Shown here one piece after another: positions 29,142 to 36,561 of a DNA stretch of 64,000 nucleotides. The notes below the pieces were generated by a model, which saw nothing but the letters and a program-made list of their open reading frames with translations, ran no database searches and had not been told where the DNA came from. Both the position numbers and the translations under genes were made by a program. This DNA comes from a virus. Within the stretch, counting starts at the first letter, position 1. Each line of letters opens with the position of its first letter. Location: the IMG/VR virus record IMGVR_UViG_3300006341_000010, positions 1 through 64,000 of that record; one strand, 5' to 3'.

Positions 29142-31111
29142 GCTTTAGTCTTCTTCACGTTGTTCATCAAGAAGTCTTGTGTCACCGTTTGAGGTCTAGC
29201 CATACAAAGGTATCTCAATGTATCTAAAAGATCCCAGTGGTGCCTACGGCCTAGAGAGAACATCCTAGTATCATCAATATCGTTAGGGCTATTCTCTTTT
29301 GCTTGAGCTGTTTTAAGTTGGTCTATTAATTTTGTACAGGAGCTATGAACGTAGATCATTGGAGCTCCGTGCAAACCATCTAAAAGTCTCTGGTTCACTT
29401 GTTCCCACCCAGCTTCCCTGTTCCTATCAGCAGGTCGTAAGCGGAAGCCTAGTTTCTGCATAGTCTCAAGGTTTGAAGGGCCTGTATGTCCTGTCATCTT
29501 AAAGGCTGACCAGTCCATAACCCTATCTGTAATAGGAGTATAAACTTCTTTCTGTTCTAACTCTACAATCTTCTGGCCCCATTGCATTACAGTCTTCTGG
29601 ATCATCTCCAACTCCCTGTAGATATGGAAGGCCCCTGTGTCTGGATCAATAGCAGCCCATAAACATGTAGCTGGATCGTTCCATCCGTAGTCCATTGAAG
29701 TAATAACAGGCCAGTGTAAGGGAGGAAGTTCCTCTGTCACATGCTTATCTACTTCGAATCCAAAGAATCCATCCTCTACTGTGTCCCAATCACCATACAA
29801 TAACTGTCTCATCTTAGTTTCTGGTAGCTGACGTAGGATCTTTTCGTACTCACCGTCCTCTGAGAGGTAAGGGTTGTCGAACATCGTAGCAGGGATGAAC
29901 TTATAAGTAATATCATCTACTTTAAATGGTTTATTGTAGGGAGCTGGGTCGATAAAGCGTTGTTTAACCCATGGAGCACCGCCGGGGTTACCAGTACATC
30001 GGATATAACAGGTGATCTCTGGGTCTGTAGTCCTTAATCGGGAGAATAAGAAGTCAAATGCTTCTGGTGAACGTTGTAATTGGATCTCATCCCACCCAAT
30101 GTAGGAATATGGTAGACCAATGTAGCGTTCTTTATCATCTGGCTTGTCCATGTAACCAAATTCTAAGGTAGCTCCACTAGGGAAAGACCATATCATCTTT
30201 GATTCATTGAACTTAGCTCCCGGGAAAGCTTTGGGGTAAAGGTTCTTAGTAACAGATATTAGTTCTTTAAGCTCTGAGTTCCTCCGTCGAATGATCAAGC
30301 TCCTCATTGCTGCTCTATGAGCGAAGCGAACTGCATCAATAACAAGAGCATATGACTTACCACCACCTGCTGCACCACCATATAAGACTACTTTCTCGGG
30401 AGCTGCGAGGAATTCTGCCTGTTTAGGTGTAGGCTTAAAGAGGATTTGGTCTTCAGGGACCTCAGGTTCCTCAAAGTCTGCCTCCTTGGAGTTAGTTTTT
30501 GCTTTAGCGATTAACTCATCAAGGCCATTATTAACAGGTTTATCTAATTCCTTAGCTGTTAACATCCCTTCCTTAGCGTTCTTAACGATCTTCTTCTTTT
30601 CTTTAGCTTCTTCTTTCTGTAATTTCTTTATCTTAGCCCTACGTTCCTTCTGGATCTGGTTGTCCCTTTGGGCTTCCCTTCGTTGTCTCTTGACTTTCCG
30701 TTCCTCAGTAGCATTCTTAACCTTAGCTTTGACTGTCTTCGGTAGGGGCTTAAGGAACCCAAGGTCTTCCTCTAGCCTATCCAAAGCATTAACTACTGAT
30801 TGTTGTGATCTAATGTCAATACCATAGCTTTTGAATACATTCATTGCTTCCCTGTATGACATATTCCCTTTAAACCTTATCCTATCTAAACAACTAATCA
30901 TAGGGATCAATTGTTCCGCTACTGGTCGTGCTTCATGGACTCCATCAATCTTGGTGTATCCTAATGACACTGAACCGGTAGCTCGCTTATTCTTAGTAAA
31001 CAACTCAATAGCTGCTTCATTAAGTTCTGGATTAAGCTCTAACCACTCCTTCAGGGTAAATGGATCAATAGGTACTTGATGCTCACTGCCGTCGGGTAAT
31101 AATACTTTCAT
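29111..31111 (-). CDS. Terminase large subunit with long N-terminal extension
   Basis: 666 residues. ATPase: Walker A VVLYGGAAGGGKS (residues about 241-253), Walker B SYIGWDE (about 336-342) and coupling motif CTGNPGG. RNase H-like nuclease: SMDYGWNDP with downstream acidic residues. The first ~225 residues precede the motor and include a charged coiled coil rich in Lys/Arg/Glu (about 125-180), longer than usual for this family. Packages DNA through the portal. One-base overlap with the small subunit gene. Confidence 0.92.
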   Translation of the reverse strand: MKVLLPDGSEHQVPIDPFTLKEWLELNPELNEAAIELFTKNKRATGSVSLGYTKIDGVHEARPVAEQLIPMISCLDRIRFKGNMSYREAMNVFKSYGIDIRSQQSVVNALDRLEEDLGFLKPLPKTVKAKVKNATEERKVKRQRREAQRDNQIQKERRAKIKKLQKEEAKEKKKIVKNAKEGMLTAKELDKPVNNGLDELIAKAKTNSKEADFEEPEVPEDQILFKPTPKQAEFLAAPEKVVLYGGAAGGGKSYALVIDAVRFAHRAAMRSLIIRRRNSELKELISVTKNLYPKAFPGAKFNESKMIWSFPSGATLEFGYMDKPDDKERYIGLPYSYIGWDEIQLQRSPEAFDFLFSRLRTTDPEITCYIRCTGNPGGAPWVKQRFIDPAPYNKPFKVDDITYKFIPATMFDNPYLSEDGEYEKILRQLPETKMRQLLYGDWDTVEDGFFGFEVDKHVTEELPPLHWPVITSMDYGWNDPATCLWAAIDPDTGAFHIYRELEMIQKTVMQWGQKIVELEQKEVYTPITDRVMDWSAFKMTGHTGPSNLETMQKLGFRLRPADRNREAGWEQVNQRLLDGLHGAPMIYVHSSCTKLIDQLKTAQAKENSPNDIDDTRMFSLGRRHHWDLLDTLRYLCMARPQTVTQDFLMNNVKKTKAWERYNGYFS

Positions 31112-31503
31112 TAACTCTCCTGTTTCTCTACTACAATTGCTTCTGCTTGTTCTTGTTTAACTGGCATAAGGATAACAGGGGTTGCTGTTACCTGTTCAAC
31201 CTCACGGTACTTAGCACCTACACCAATCCTATCGAATGCTTCCTTAGCTGCGTTAAGCCTGATCTCACCCTTAGGGGTACTACCATCTTCATCCATAGCG
31301 TTTCGTAAAGTACTCACAGCCTTAGGGGCCAACAGGGATATCTCTGTCTCTGCCATGTCTGCTAATACTGATTTGTTTCTAGCTACTACTTTCCTTACAT
31401 GTCCTACAGACAGTTCGCAGCGTCTAGCTACTTCAGTTATTGAACCTAGTTCATAGATTAGTTCTAAGATTAGTAGGTCCTTTTCATTTACATCTTTAGT
31501 CAT
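31111..31503 (-). CDS. Terminase small subunit-like DNA-binding protein
   Basis: 130 residues, directly before the large subunit with one-base overlap. The N-terminal part LLILELIYELGSITEVARRCELSVGHVRKVVARN is a helix-turn-helix as expected for pac/cos site recognition; a central helical region and a Glu/Gln tail follow. The role rests on the motif plus location. Confidence 0.72.
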   Translation of the reverse strand: MTKDVNEKDLLILELIYELGSITEVARRCELSVGHVRKVVARNKSVLADMAETEISLLAPKAVSTLRNAMDEDGSTPKGEIRLNAAKEAFDRIGVGAKYREVEQVTATPVILMPVKQEQAEAIVVEKQES

Positions 31504-31595
31504 TAGTCTCTCCTTTAGATCTTTAGGACTCTCTAGGCCCTTTGTAAAATATATTAACTTATTACTTATTAATCATAGTAATAATAAATACATAT

Positions 31596-31630
31596 AAAAA
31601 AAGGAACTCTAGAGTGATCTAAAGTTCCTT
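31596..31630 (-). terminator. Terminator of the sigma factor gene
   Basis: On the minus strand AAGGAACT...AGTTCCTT forms a stem (31601-31630), followed by TTTTTAT. It separates the sigma gene from the terminase operon, implying that virion genes have a separate promoter in 31504-31600. Confidence 0.7.
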
Positions 31631-31682
31631 AAGAACTCCTAAGTTTTTAAAGGAGGAACGAGGTGGCAGTATTAATTTGTGC

Positions 31683-32207
31683 TTAAATAATTTGTTTTTC
31701 TTTAATTTTGTTTAATATGTTATAGAAAGATCTATGTGGGATACCTAATTCTTCATATATATCTTTACCCTTATCACCCCCTAAGGCCTTAAGGTATATC
31801 TCTTTTTCAACAGGGGTTAGGTATTTAAGATTATCAGTAAGGGATATTAATTTGAACAGGGGATCAGGTTCATTAGGATCATTATCTAAATGTTTATCTA
31901 CAGTAACATCTTCATCTTCATCATAATTATCACTACCTACTACAACGTTTAAATCTAAATCTCTTTGTTTCCTATACTGATCTATACATACAAACCTAAT
32001 AGCTTTCCTAATATAAGCTTTATTAACTTTACCTTGATTTGATTTAAATACCTTTAACAGGACTTCTTGAGTAATTTCATTAGCAGTCATTCTATTGTAG
32101 TGGTATAATATTTTATTAGAATTACTTTCATTGATATATTTTAATACTTCTCTAGTAGTATATTTAACAAGGTCATTATCAAAATTAAATAAATGTTCTT
32201 GGTTCAT
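31683..32207 (-). CDS. RNA polymerase sigma factor-like protein (phiEco32-type late regulator)
   Basis: 174 residues with two ECF-like domains. Region 2: TANEITQEVLLKVFKS followed by AYIRKAIRFVCIDQYRKQRD, the sigma2 helix that binds core polymerase and the -10 element. An acidic linker (DEDEDVTVDKHLDNDPNEPD) leads to region 4: LTPVEKEIYLKALGGDKGKDIYEELGIPHRSFYNILNKIK, a helix-turn-helix. It probably redirects host RNA polymerase to virion promoters, as gp36 does in phiEco32. It is the first leftward gene from the control region and has a perfect sigma70 promoter. Confidence 0.82.
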   Translation of the reverse strand: MNQEHLFNFDNDLVKYTTREVLKYINESNSNKILYHYNRMTANEITQEVLLKVFKSNQGKVNKAYIRKAIRFVCIDQYRKQRDLDLNVVVGSDNYDEDEDVTVDKHLDNDPNEPDPLFKLISLTDNLKYLTPVEKEIYLKALGGDKGKDIYEELGIPHRSFYNILNKIKEKQII

Positions 32208-32246
32208 GTTGTTAAGTTCTCCTTAATTACTTTAAGATATCTATAT

Positions 32247-32275
32247 ATTATAGCATACTTTTAATGATTTGTCAA
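32247..32275 (-). promoter_or_regulatory. Consensus sigma70 promoter for the sigma factor gene
   Basis: Minus strand: TTGACA at 32275-32270, 17-base spacer, TATAAT at 32252-32247. Both hexamers are perfect. Transcription would start near 32240, about 33 bases before the ATG. Confidence 0.88.
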
Positions 32276-32340
32276 GGATTATTTTAAATAAATCACTAAG
32301 AACTGTTATATAGATCTCTTACTCCCTGTTTATTACCCTT

Positions 32341-33020
32341 AGAGTCTTACAGTACTTACAGTAGAGATACAAGTACTACAAGGACTACAAGGTAACTACA
32401 GGGACTACAAGGTAACTACAGGGTAACCACAGGGTAACCACAGGGCCTAAGGGGATAGTGTAAGCAGTCAGTAGTGATCTAAGTTGGACACCATATGAAA
32501 TCTTATAAAATTTATATGTCCCTGTTAAACTGCATGGGGACCCCTACTGTCCCTTTAGACCCCTAAGCATCTCTAAGCCCACAAGTCTGTATGTATAAGC
32601 GTCTAGCGTTGTAGACACTTAGACGTCTATCTATCTAAGCATCTAGCGTTGTAGATACTTATCCATCCATCACCTAGAGATCTACAAGGCTACAAGGCTA
32701 CAAGGCTATAGGGCTATAGGTCTACAAGGCTAGACTGATAGACTGATAGACTTATAGACTTATAGACGTCTACAAGGCTTTAAGGGTAGACAGCTAGCCG
32801 CTTAAAGGGCCTTAGGGCTATCCTCCTAGCCTTAAAGCCCTCCAGCCCTCTAGCCCTCCAAGTATCTATAAGTCTCTACCTCTAGCCCTCCAGCCCTCTA
32901 GCCATCTACAAGGCTCTAAGGCTCTAAGAGCCCACAAGAGGTCTAGGGGCTATAAGTTTATCTATCTGCACGTACGTATACGCACACGTATATAACTAAC
33001 TAATAACTTCTAACAGGGTG
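32341..33020. repeat. Repeat-rich noncoding control region
   Basis: No credible gene. Contents: a 20-base tandem repeat GGACTACAAGGTAACTACAG at 32382 and 32402, then GGGTAACCACA twice; two hairpins 40 bases apart, GTCTA-GCGTTG-TAGAC (about 32601-32616) and ATCTA-GCGTTG-TAGAT (about 32641-32656), which covary at the stem end; CTACAAGG units repeated at 32682-32780; and pyrimidine-rich AGCCCTC repeats at 32836-32903. Lying between divergent leftward and rightward units, it is a candidate replication origin, packaging site or terminal repeat. Confidence 0.75.
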
Positions 33021-33231
33021 TTTAAGGGCTATAGGTCTGTAAGGGGTGAAATAAAAACATCAATAAAAACAACAATTAACAAACTATTTTAAATTTATTT
33101 CAATTTAATGCTTGCAATTAAAATAACATCTGGGCTACTATTTAAATCGTCAACGGGGCAACGCTTCAATAGGTTATCCCAAGGTGCTAAGCTAGACCTT
33201 AAAAGTTTTTCAATTAATTTTGATTTAACGG

Positions 33232-33259
33232 TTGACAAGGCAAACAGGTGGTTTATAAT
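33232..33259 (+). promoter_or_regulatory. Early rightward sigma70 promoter
   Basis: TTGACA (33232-33237), 16-base spacer, TATAAT (33254-33259). It is the last strong promoter before the first early gene at 33889 and probably drives the accessory early operon with a leader of roughly 620 bases. Confidence 0.8.
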
Positions 33260-33265
33260 GACCTC

Positions 33266-33888
33266 CACAAGCTGAGAAAACAGCTTTAACAATCCCTCAC
33301 TGGCTCATATGCTACAGGTGTTATTTAATAATTTAGGTTTATACTGGGTAGCTATCTACTCAGTTAGCAAGACTAGAAGCAGCTAGAGGTACAAACTAGC
33401 TCACTACTAGCAATTGCGTTAACTTTTAGCTGATTCCTCTAGGTAAGGCTATGATAAAGATAATTGCGTTGTGAACCCTGAGCGAGCCTTGATGAACTGA
33501 CTTACTTCTCTTAGCCCCTAAATTATTATTGCTCTTTAACAACTTGGTTAATTGATTCTTTCAATATATATTTCTTTTGTAGTAATACGATTAATGTATA
33601 TTGACCAATCCCCTTAGAACTTGAAGTTATCTAGTGGTAACACTAGACGTACTCCCTGTTTCATAGTATGAACTCCCTGTTTAGTCCAGTCCTAGAGGTG
33701 GATAATAGTATAAACGAATAGTCGTTGGTGGTTGGTTGAATCAGATAGTTAACCAATTAGTTAAAGTGTTAAACTATCAAGCCCTTAAGGCCATTAGGTC
33801 TTAGGGGTTTGGTGGTTTATTCAAAGTCTATTATCTTTAGTAGGCTTTGACACTTTAATTAACGTAAACACAATGTAAGGAGTCAGTT
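33266..33888 (+). promoter_or_regulatory. Long structured 5' leader of the early operon
   Basis: No gene is seen in these ~620 bases. They hold AATTGCGTT twice (33412 and 33462), a perfect boxA (33530-33542), ACTCCCTGTTT twice (about 33650 and 33671; a third copy lies at 32320), GATAGTT/AACTATC pairing (33744-33778), and a GC-rich hairpin (33781-33811) resembling the intercistronic family farther downstream. The combination suggests transcript processing or antitermination control. Confidence 0.6.
33530..33542 (+). promoter_or_regulatory. boxA antitermination element, rrn-type
   Basis: TGCTCTTTAACAA matches the boxA of enterobacterial rRNA operon leaders base for base. That RNA binds NusB-S10 and makes RNA polymerase resistant to Rho. 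Located about 265 bases downstream of the early promoter start and 350 before the first gene. No classical boxB was identified. Confidence 0.65.
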
Positions 33889-34542
33889 ATGACTACACAA
33901 GTAAATACTATCAATACTACCCTATCAGCGGCACAACTACTAGCTAAGATTGAAGAAGTAACAGCAGCGGAAAGAGTTACCAAAGCTGGCCTGTCAGTCT
34001 TATCACGTGAACTGTTAGCTCATGCGTACGAACACGGAGACGTACAGTTAATCAATACCTTAATGGGTACTGATGATTCTGGTAATTTCCGTTTAACACC
34101 TATGAACTGGCGTACAGCGGCTATGTATTTCAATAACTTCGTTGCTTTCACTAGCAACTATGAGAAAGACGTACAAGCATTTGCCACTAAAGGTCGTGGT
34201 AATCGTCAGGCATTAGTTTTCAATAAGAAATCTAAGGCTAAGTACGAGCGCTTATTGCCTACTGTTGAAGCATGGTTAGCAGAACCAACCAATGATATTT
34301 GGTCATGGTCTGATGAAAATGTAACAATGGATGATAAGCAGGTAGATTATCTTAAGAACATTGCTAATGATATTTCAAAAGCAATGGACGAAGAAAAAGG
34401 TAATCATAGTGCTGTAGAAGTATTAGCGACTATTATTGATAATACTGATATTGACCTAGCAACACTTAAAGCGTTCTTAGAGCGCCCTGTTGAAAGTCCA
34501 GCGGTACAAGGTGAACCAGAAACAACACAAGTAGCAGCATAG
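33889..34542 (+). CDS. First early gene, 217 aa, unknown function
   Basis: ATG with an AAGGAG site, the first gene of the rightward program. Helical N-terminal third (LSAAQLLAKIEEVTAAERVT), then LTPMNWRTAAMYFNNFVAFTS, a basic patch (TKGRGNRQALVFNKKSKAKYERLL) and an acidic C-terminal half. No family recognised. Position and codon choice suggest abundant early expression; a host-takeover role such as inhibition of a host enzyme is possible but unproven. Confidence 0.7.
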   Translation: MTTQVNTINTTLSAAQLLAKIEEVTAAERVTKAGLSVLSRELLAHAYEHGDVQLINTLMGTDDSGNFRLTPMNWRTAAMYFNNFVAFTSNYEKDVQAFATKGRGNRQALVFNKKSKAKYERLLPTVEAWLAEPTNDIWSWSDENVTMDDKQVDYLKNIANDISKAMDEEKGNHSAVEVLATIIDNTDIDLATLKAFLERPVESPAVQGEPETTQVAA

Positions 34543-34547
34543 CCTAG

Positions 34548-34603
34548 TGTTATACTCGAATCCCTTAAGGCCTTATAGGTCTTAGGGGCTTCTATGAATA
34601 ACA
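34548..34603 (+). repeat. Intercistronic ACTC/ATGA hairpin element, copy 1
   Basis: Outer stem TGTTAT (34548-34553) / ATAACA (34598-34603), internal loop ACTC on the 5' side and TATGA on the 3' side, inner stem GAAtCCCTTAAGGCC against GGTCTTAGGGGcTTC. It lies right after the stop of the 217-residue gene. Other copies keep the loop bases while the outer stem changes on both sides, which indicates a selected RNA structure. Candidate RNase III site or post-transcriptional control element. Confidence 0.75.
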
Positions 34604-34630
34604 TTAATTAACTAAATATGGAATATAACT

Positions 34631-34876
34631 ATGAATAACGTATCTTTCACGATTACGACTAAGCTAAATAATACCAGTGTATTAACTTATAAGGGTTTAA
34701 CTGCTAGATCTATGTTTATTAACTTCTATTGTGGGGTTAAAGGGACTGTAAGTCCATCTAGTACTATGCTAGATACAGCTAGTAAGATATTTGATATACT
34801 ACGAGATGGTAATGGTATATATGTTGATCCTGACGGTAATTCATACATGATGCTTGACTTAGATCAAGATAAGTAA
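34631..34876 (+). CDS. Early protein, 81 aa, unknown
   Basis: MNNVSFTITTKLNNTSVLTYKG... to LDLDQDK: small alpha/beta protein, no recognised domain. Flanked on both sides by copies of the ACTC/ATGA hairpin element, and its stop codon lies within the 5' arm of the next one. Confidence 0.55.
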   Translation: MNNVSFTITTKLNNTSVLTYKGLTARSMFINFYCGVKGTVSPSSTMLDTASKIFDILRDGNGIYVDPDGNSYMMLDLDQDK

Positions 34877-34928
34877 TAAACTAGTAGCCCTTTAGGTCTT
34901 TAAGTCCTAAGGGGTTATTATGATTATT
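34875..34928 (+). repeat. Intercistronic hairpin element, copy 2
   Basis: Outer stem AATAA (34875-34879) / TTATT (34924-34928); internal loop ACTA / ATGA; inner stem GTAGCCCTTTAGG / CCTAAGGGGTTAT. Outer stem differs from copy 1 but remains paired. Confidence 0.7.
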
Positions 34929-34960
34929 ATTTAATCCATTAACTACTAAAGGTAATAACT

Positions 34961-35143
34961 ATGCTAAATAATTTATATGATGAATACCCTATTGACTGTA
35001 AACCTAAAGTTCAAATCAAAGGTAATATTGTCATGAATAAACATGGTGATGTTGTATGTTCAGTTGGATGCTTAGAGGCTTATTTCTCTAATCAACTAAC
35101 ACCCAAGGCTAAAGAAGTAATAGAGAGTTATTTATATGTCTAG
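34961..35143 (+). CDS. Early protein, 60 aa, unknown
   Basis: MLNNLYDEYPIDCKPKVQIK... with VMNKHGDVVCSVGCLEAYF, resembling the core VLVMNKYGVVKSICQKADY of the 51-residue protein at 35419, so the two may be distant paralogues. Overlaps the next gene by 8 bases. No domain recognised. Confidence 0.5.
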   Translation: MLNNLYDEYPIDCKPKVQIKGNIVMNKHGDVVCSVGCLEAYFSNQLTPKAKEVIESYLYV

Positions 35144-35318
35144 TATATTTTATGTAATCACTGTTATATTGTTAGTACTTGCATTTATTGCCAACCTATT
35201 AAGTTCCATACCATTTTTAATTAAATCTAAGGAATTTCATCAAGGTTGTGCGGTAAGTTATGCAATTAGTGGGTTCATAGTCCTAATAATAGGGCTAATT
35301 CTCACTGTAAGCGTCTAG
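35136..35318 (+). CDS. Small inner-membrane protein, 60 aa, two TM segments
   Basis: MSSIFYVITVILLVLAFIAN (TM1, about residues 4-27) and AISGFIVLIIGLILTVSV (TM2, about 43-60), joined by a short loop with KSKEFHQG. Typical of early phage membrane proteins that may affect superinfection or host envelope; function unknown. Confidence 0.6.
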   Translation: MSSIFYVITVILLVLAFIANLLSSIPFLIKSKEFHQGCAVSYAISGFIVLIIGLILTVSV

Positions 35319-35393
35319 GAGCGCTTTTAAGAGGGTATCTGGTACAATGGTACTGGGTATCTTCCTAAAAGCTCTTACAATCCCGTATAGGGC
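35319..35393 (+). other. Intercistronic hairpins without the ACTC loop
   Basis: A long imperfect hairpin pairs GAGCGCTTTTA (about 35320) with TAAAAGCTCTT (about 35366), with an inner GGTAC-AATG-GTACTGG stem. A small CCC-GTATA-GGG hairpin followed by CTTTAT comes next and may act as a weak terminator. This junction replaces the usual ACTC/ATGA element. Confidence 0.55.
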
Positions 35394-35418
35394 TTTATAA
35401 CTAACTAAGGAAATAACT

Positions 35419-35574
35419 ATGAGCAGAAAAATGATTAATGTAACAATCCACCGTCCAGCAGTTTCTCAAATCCAAGAGATTCCTAAGGCTAAACAAGTTC
35501 TAGTAATGAACAAGTATGGTGTTGTTAAATCTATTTGCCAAAAAGCTGACTATAAGATGAGTTCAGCGGCCTAA
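35419..35574 (+). CDS. Early protein, 51 aa, unknown
   Basis: ATG at 35419 with an AAGGAAA site. Product MSRKMINVTIHRPAVSQIQE... ending MSSAA. Shares a short motif (MNKYGVVKSICQKADY) with the 60-residue protein at 34961. Good initiation signals and position between hairpins support it as a real gene. Confidence 0.55.
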   Translation: MSRKMINVTIHRPAVSQIQEIPKAKQVLVMNKYGVVKSICQKADYKMSSAA

Positions 35575-35909
35575 GTGCAGACTCGAAGCCCTTTAGACCA
35601 TCCAGCCTTGTTGCGTTCACCGTAATGGCTAAAAGGTCTGAGGGGTTTCTCTGGGTGTACTTTCCCATATTCCTTTAAATATATACTCAAAGCTATTTAA
35701 ATCTGTTGATTACCCAATAGTGGTGGTTTAAGTAGCTTTTATGAATATATTTCCATTCCTTATATTTATGTATGATATACTCAAAGTCCTTGTTGCAGCA
35801 GGGGCTTTTATGAATATCATAGATGTTCCTTTTAGTTAATGTTATACTCAAAGTCCTTAGGTTTTCGTAGATCTCTGATCTCTTCCTAGGGGCTTTTTTG
35901 AATAACATT
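35575..35909 (+). repeat. Four tandem hairpin elements in a gene-free stretch
   Basis: The 365 bases between the 51- and 184-residue genes hold no gene but four successive elements: 35575-35660 (GTGCA/TGTAC, loop ACTC, divergent 3' loop), 35677-35752 (AAATATAT/ATATATTT, ACTC/ATGA), 35772-35820 (ATGATAT/ATATCAT, ACTC/ATGA) and 35838-35909 (AATGTTAT/ATAACATT, ACTC/TTGA). Each outer stem is different and still perfectly or nearly perfectly paired. They could be remnants after gene loss or a source of small RNAs. Confidence 0.75.
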
Positions 35910-35939
35910 TCGTTATTTATTTAACTAATAAACAAAACT

Positions 35940-36494
35940 ATGAATGTATTTTACCTTAATCACGACCCTGAGCAGGCTGCATTAGATCATTGTAGTCAGC
36001 ATAGAGGTAAGATGATAATAGAATATTGCCAGATATTGAGTACAGCTCACCGGCTTTTAGATAACATTGATGATGATAACGAAGATTACTATAAAGTAAC
36101 TCATGTTAATCATCCCTCTGTTGTCTGGGCTAGGGAGTCTAAGTACAATTATATGTGGGTATATCGTTGTATGGCTAAATTAGCTCAGTTAATGCCTAAT
36201 ATAGCCCCTCAGCGCCTTGTGAAGCTATTATCTAAACCGCCGATGAATATACCCTCTACCCCATTCTTTTATCCTCCTGTAGCAGCTCCTAGTTGCTTTA
36301 AGGAGTTAGCTAAACGGAATGGTGTTGTGTATGCTTATCAACATTATTGTAACTACAAGTTCTTCGTTTGGAGAATTAGAGACTATAAGCAGCGGATATA
36401 TGTTTATTTTCATAATCGACCATCATGGTATGTTAGGCTTAAGAAACCTAACTGGGATTATGTTAATGAAGTTATAGAAGCTGATATGAAGTAG
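35940..36494 (+). CDS. Conserved phage protein of the MNxFYLxxDPxxAAxxHC type, 184 aa
   Basis: Starts MNVFYLNHDPEQAALDHCSQ, then GKMIIEYCQILSTAHRLLD and THVNHPSVVWARESKYNYMW. I recognise this pattern from a widespread phage family, where the first line usually reads MNIFxLDxDPxxAAxxxCDKHxxKM; conserved His, Cys, Lys and Arg residues suggest a nucleic-acid enzyme or binding protein. Its function is not known to me. About 30 bases after the hairpin array. Confidence 0.65.
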   Translation: MNVFYLNHDPEQAALDHCSQHRGKMIIEYCQILSTAHRLLDNIDDDNEDYYKVTHVNHPSVVWARESKYNYMWVYRCMAKLAQLMPNIAPQRLVKLLSKPPMNIPSTPFFYPPVAAPSCFKELAKRNGVVYAYQHYCNYKFFVWRIRDYKQRIYVYFHNRPSWYVRLKKPNWDYVNEVIEADMK

Positions 36495-36535
36495 CAAACT
36501 CGATGCAGTCTCATTAGGCTGTATTTATGATTGTT
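36493..36535 (+). repeat. Intercistronic hairpin element, copy after the 184-aa gene
   Basis: Outer stem AGCAA (36493-36497) / TTGTT (36531-36535), internal loop ACTC / ATGA, inner stem GATGCAG / CTGTATT. Inner stem sequence is unlike the GCCCTTA type of other copies, yet the internal loop is identical. Confidence 0.7.
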
Positions 36536-36561
36536 ATTAATCAAAACTAAGAGAGTTAATT

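Noticed and set aside
32580-32910. Repeats resembling a CRISPR array
   Set aside because: Units are short (8-20 bases), degenerate and mostly contiguous, with no uniform spacers and no cas genes nearby.
33095-33292. 65-codon minus-strand open frame in the control region
   Set aside because: No ribosome-binding site, overlaps the early promoter, and the composition does not look protein-like.
33593-33601. TAATGTATA, similar to the late-promoter element known for phiEco32
   Set aside because: It occurs in the early leader on the plus strand, and I could not find matching copies upstream of the minus-strand virion genes.
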